Shown: positions 6,655 through 7,160 of the stretch, piece after piece
Layout of the letters: each line of letters starts with the position of its first letter
How positions within the stretch are numbered: the stretch's first letter is position 1
Origin: Patulibacter sp052039575
Lineage (GTDB): Bacteria; Actinomycetota; Thermoleophilia; Solirubrobacterales; Solirubrobacteraceae
Assembly (NCBI GenBank): GCA_052039575.1
Contig: JBQGEK010000374.1
Coordinates: 1 to 7,160, forward strand
Length of the DNA: 7,160 bases
Reading direction: 5' to 3'
Translations under genes and position numbers: made by a program
Notes under the pieces: model-generated
Databases searched by the model: none
What the model was told of the DNA's origin: nothing
The model's input: only the letters and a program-made list of their open reading frames with translations

Positions 6655-7160
6655 TGTCGCGCATGCGTGAGGTTCTGCGGGTCAACCGGCCGGTGATCGT
6701 GCTGGCGTTGATCGTCGTGGTGGTGGCCCAGATCGGCTTCTCCGCCTCCCCGTTGCTGGCCCACCAGACGGGCCTGATGCTCGTCAACATGGCGATCGTC
6801 ATCGGGCTCTACGTGTTCGCAGGGAACTCCGGGATCCTGTCGTTCGGGCACATCTCGTTCGTCGCGGTCGGCGCGTACGCGACCGCGTTGGTCACCGTCA
6901 GTGCGGCACAGAAGGACGTGCTGCTGCCGGATCTGCCGACCGCGATCCGCCACCTCGAGCTCAGCCCGGTGGTTGCGCTCCTGATCGCTGGCCTGCTTGC
7001 GTCCGTGCTGGCCGTCGTCATCGCGTTCCCGCTGATGCGGCTCTCGGGCATCGCGGCGTCGATCGCGATGTTCGCGCTGCTCCTGATCGTCAACGACGTG
7101 GCCGTCAACTGGACGGCCGTGACGCGCGGCGACGCGACGATGCTGGGGGTGCCGGCGGGG
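6654..7160 (+). CDS. livM: Branched-chain amino acid-type ABC permease, LivM type, 3'-truncated by the window edge
   Basis: An open frame starts at the ATG overlapping the livH stop and runs without a stop to the last base, giving 169 codons of a protein that is usually 300-400 aa. Hydrophobic segments lie near 13-30, 40-57, 61-83, 105-126 and 133-150. The LivM hallmark GNSGILSFGHISFVAVGAYA (57-76) is nearly complete. PLMRLSGIAASIAMFALLLI (126-145) and TRGDATMLGVP (157-167) match the conserved LivM region, where the last motif usually reads TGGxxGLxGxP. LivM is the second channel subunit of the importer and pairs with LivH. No strong ribosome site precedes it, so translation probably depends on coupling to livH; an ATG at 6663 is an alternative start. 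The rest of the gene and any further operon members lie beyond the window. Confidence 0.93.
   Translation, partial: MSRMREVLRVNRPVIVLALIVVVVAQIGFSASPLLAHQTGLMLVNMAIVIGLYVFAGNSGILSFGHISFVAVGAYATALVTVSAAQKDVLLPDLPTAIRHLELSPVVALLIAGLLASVLAVVIAFPLMRLSGIAASIAMFALLLIVNDVAVNWTAVTRGDATMLGVPAG

Noticed and set aside
6069..6953. 294-codon minus-strand open frame across the livH/livM junction
   Set aside because: It spans two genuine permease genes and has an Arg/Thr-rich, motif-free translation.

Overview
The window is a single dense, plus-strand operon fragment from a high-GC bacterium. Third codon positions are overwhelmingly G or C, GTG and TTG are available as starts, and the genes overlap by a few bases. 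This suits a high-GC Actinomycetota member, possibly Thermoleophilia (the Solirubrobacter/Conexibacter/Patulibacter type). That placement is an impression from base composition and gene style; no marker gene is present. Both ends are cut inside genes, so the operon promoter, its regulator and its terminator lie outside the window.

Layout: (1) 2-1252, the C-terminal about 60% of a HyuA-type subunit (hydantoinase A / 5-oxoprolinase / acetone carboxylase beta superfamily). (2) 1245-3038, a complete HyuB-type subunit starting at TTG. (3) 3053-4255, a secreted lipoprotein solute-binding protein of the branched-chain amino acid (LivK/LivJ) type. (4) 4255-5049, a LivG-type ABC ATPase. (5) 5042-5770, a LivF-type ABC ATPase. 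(6) 5770-6654, a LivH-type permease. (7) 6654-7160, the N-terminal part of a LivM-type permease that runs off the window end. Every junction is an overlap of 1-8 nt except the 14-nt gap before the binding protein. There is no non-coding stretch long enough to hold a promoter, RNA gene, CRISPR array or mobile element, and I saw none.

Working model (inference): the binding protein captures a small amide, cyclic imide, amino-acid-like or ketone-like compound outside the membrane. LivH/LivM carry it across using ATP hydrolysis by LivG/LivF. HyuA/HyuB then open or carboxylate it in the cytoplasm in an ATP-dependent reaction. The exact substrate cannot be read from the sequence. Some family-motif departures (AHQAD in HyuB, and Asp where LivJ-type proteins have a Ser cluster in the binding protein) suggest the substrate may not be a standard hydantoin or branched-chain amino acid.

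I do not see a previously undescribed system. This is a catabolic uptake-plus-hydrolase operon made of known families. The points worth a second look are the substrate question, the motif variants and a few start-site choices.
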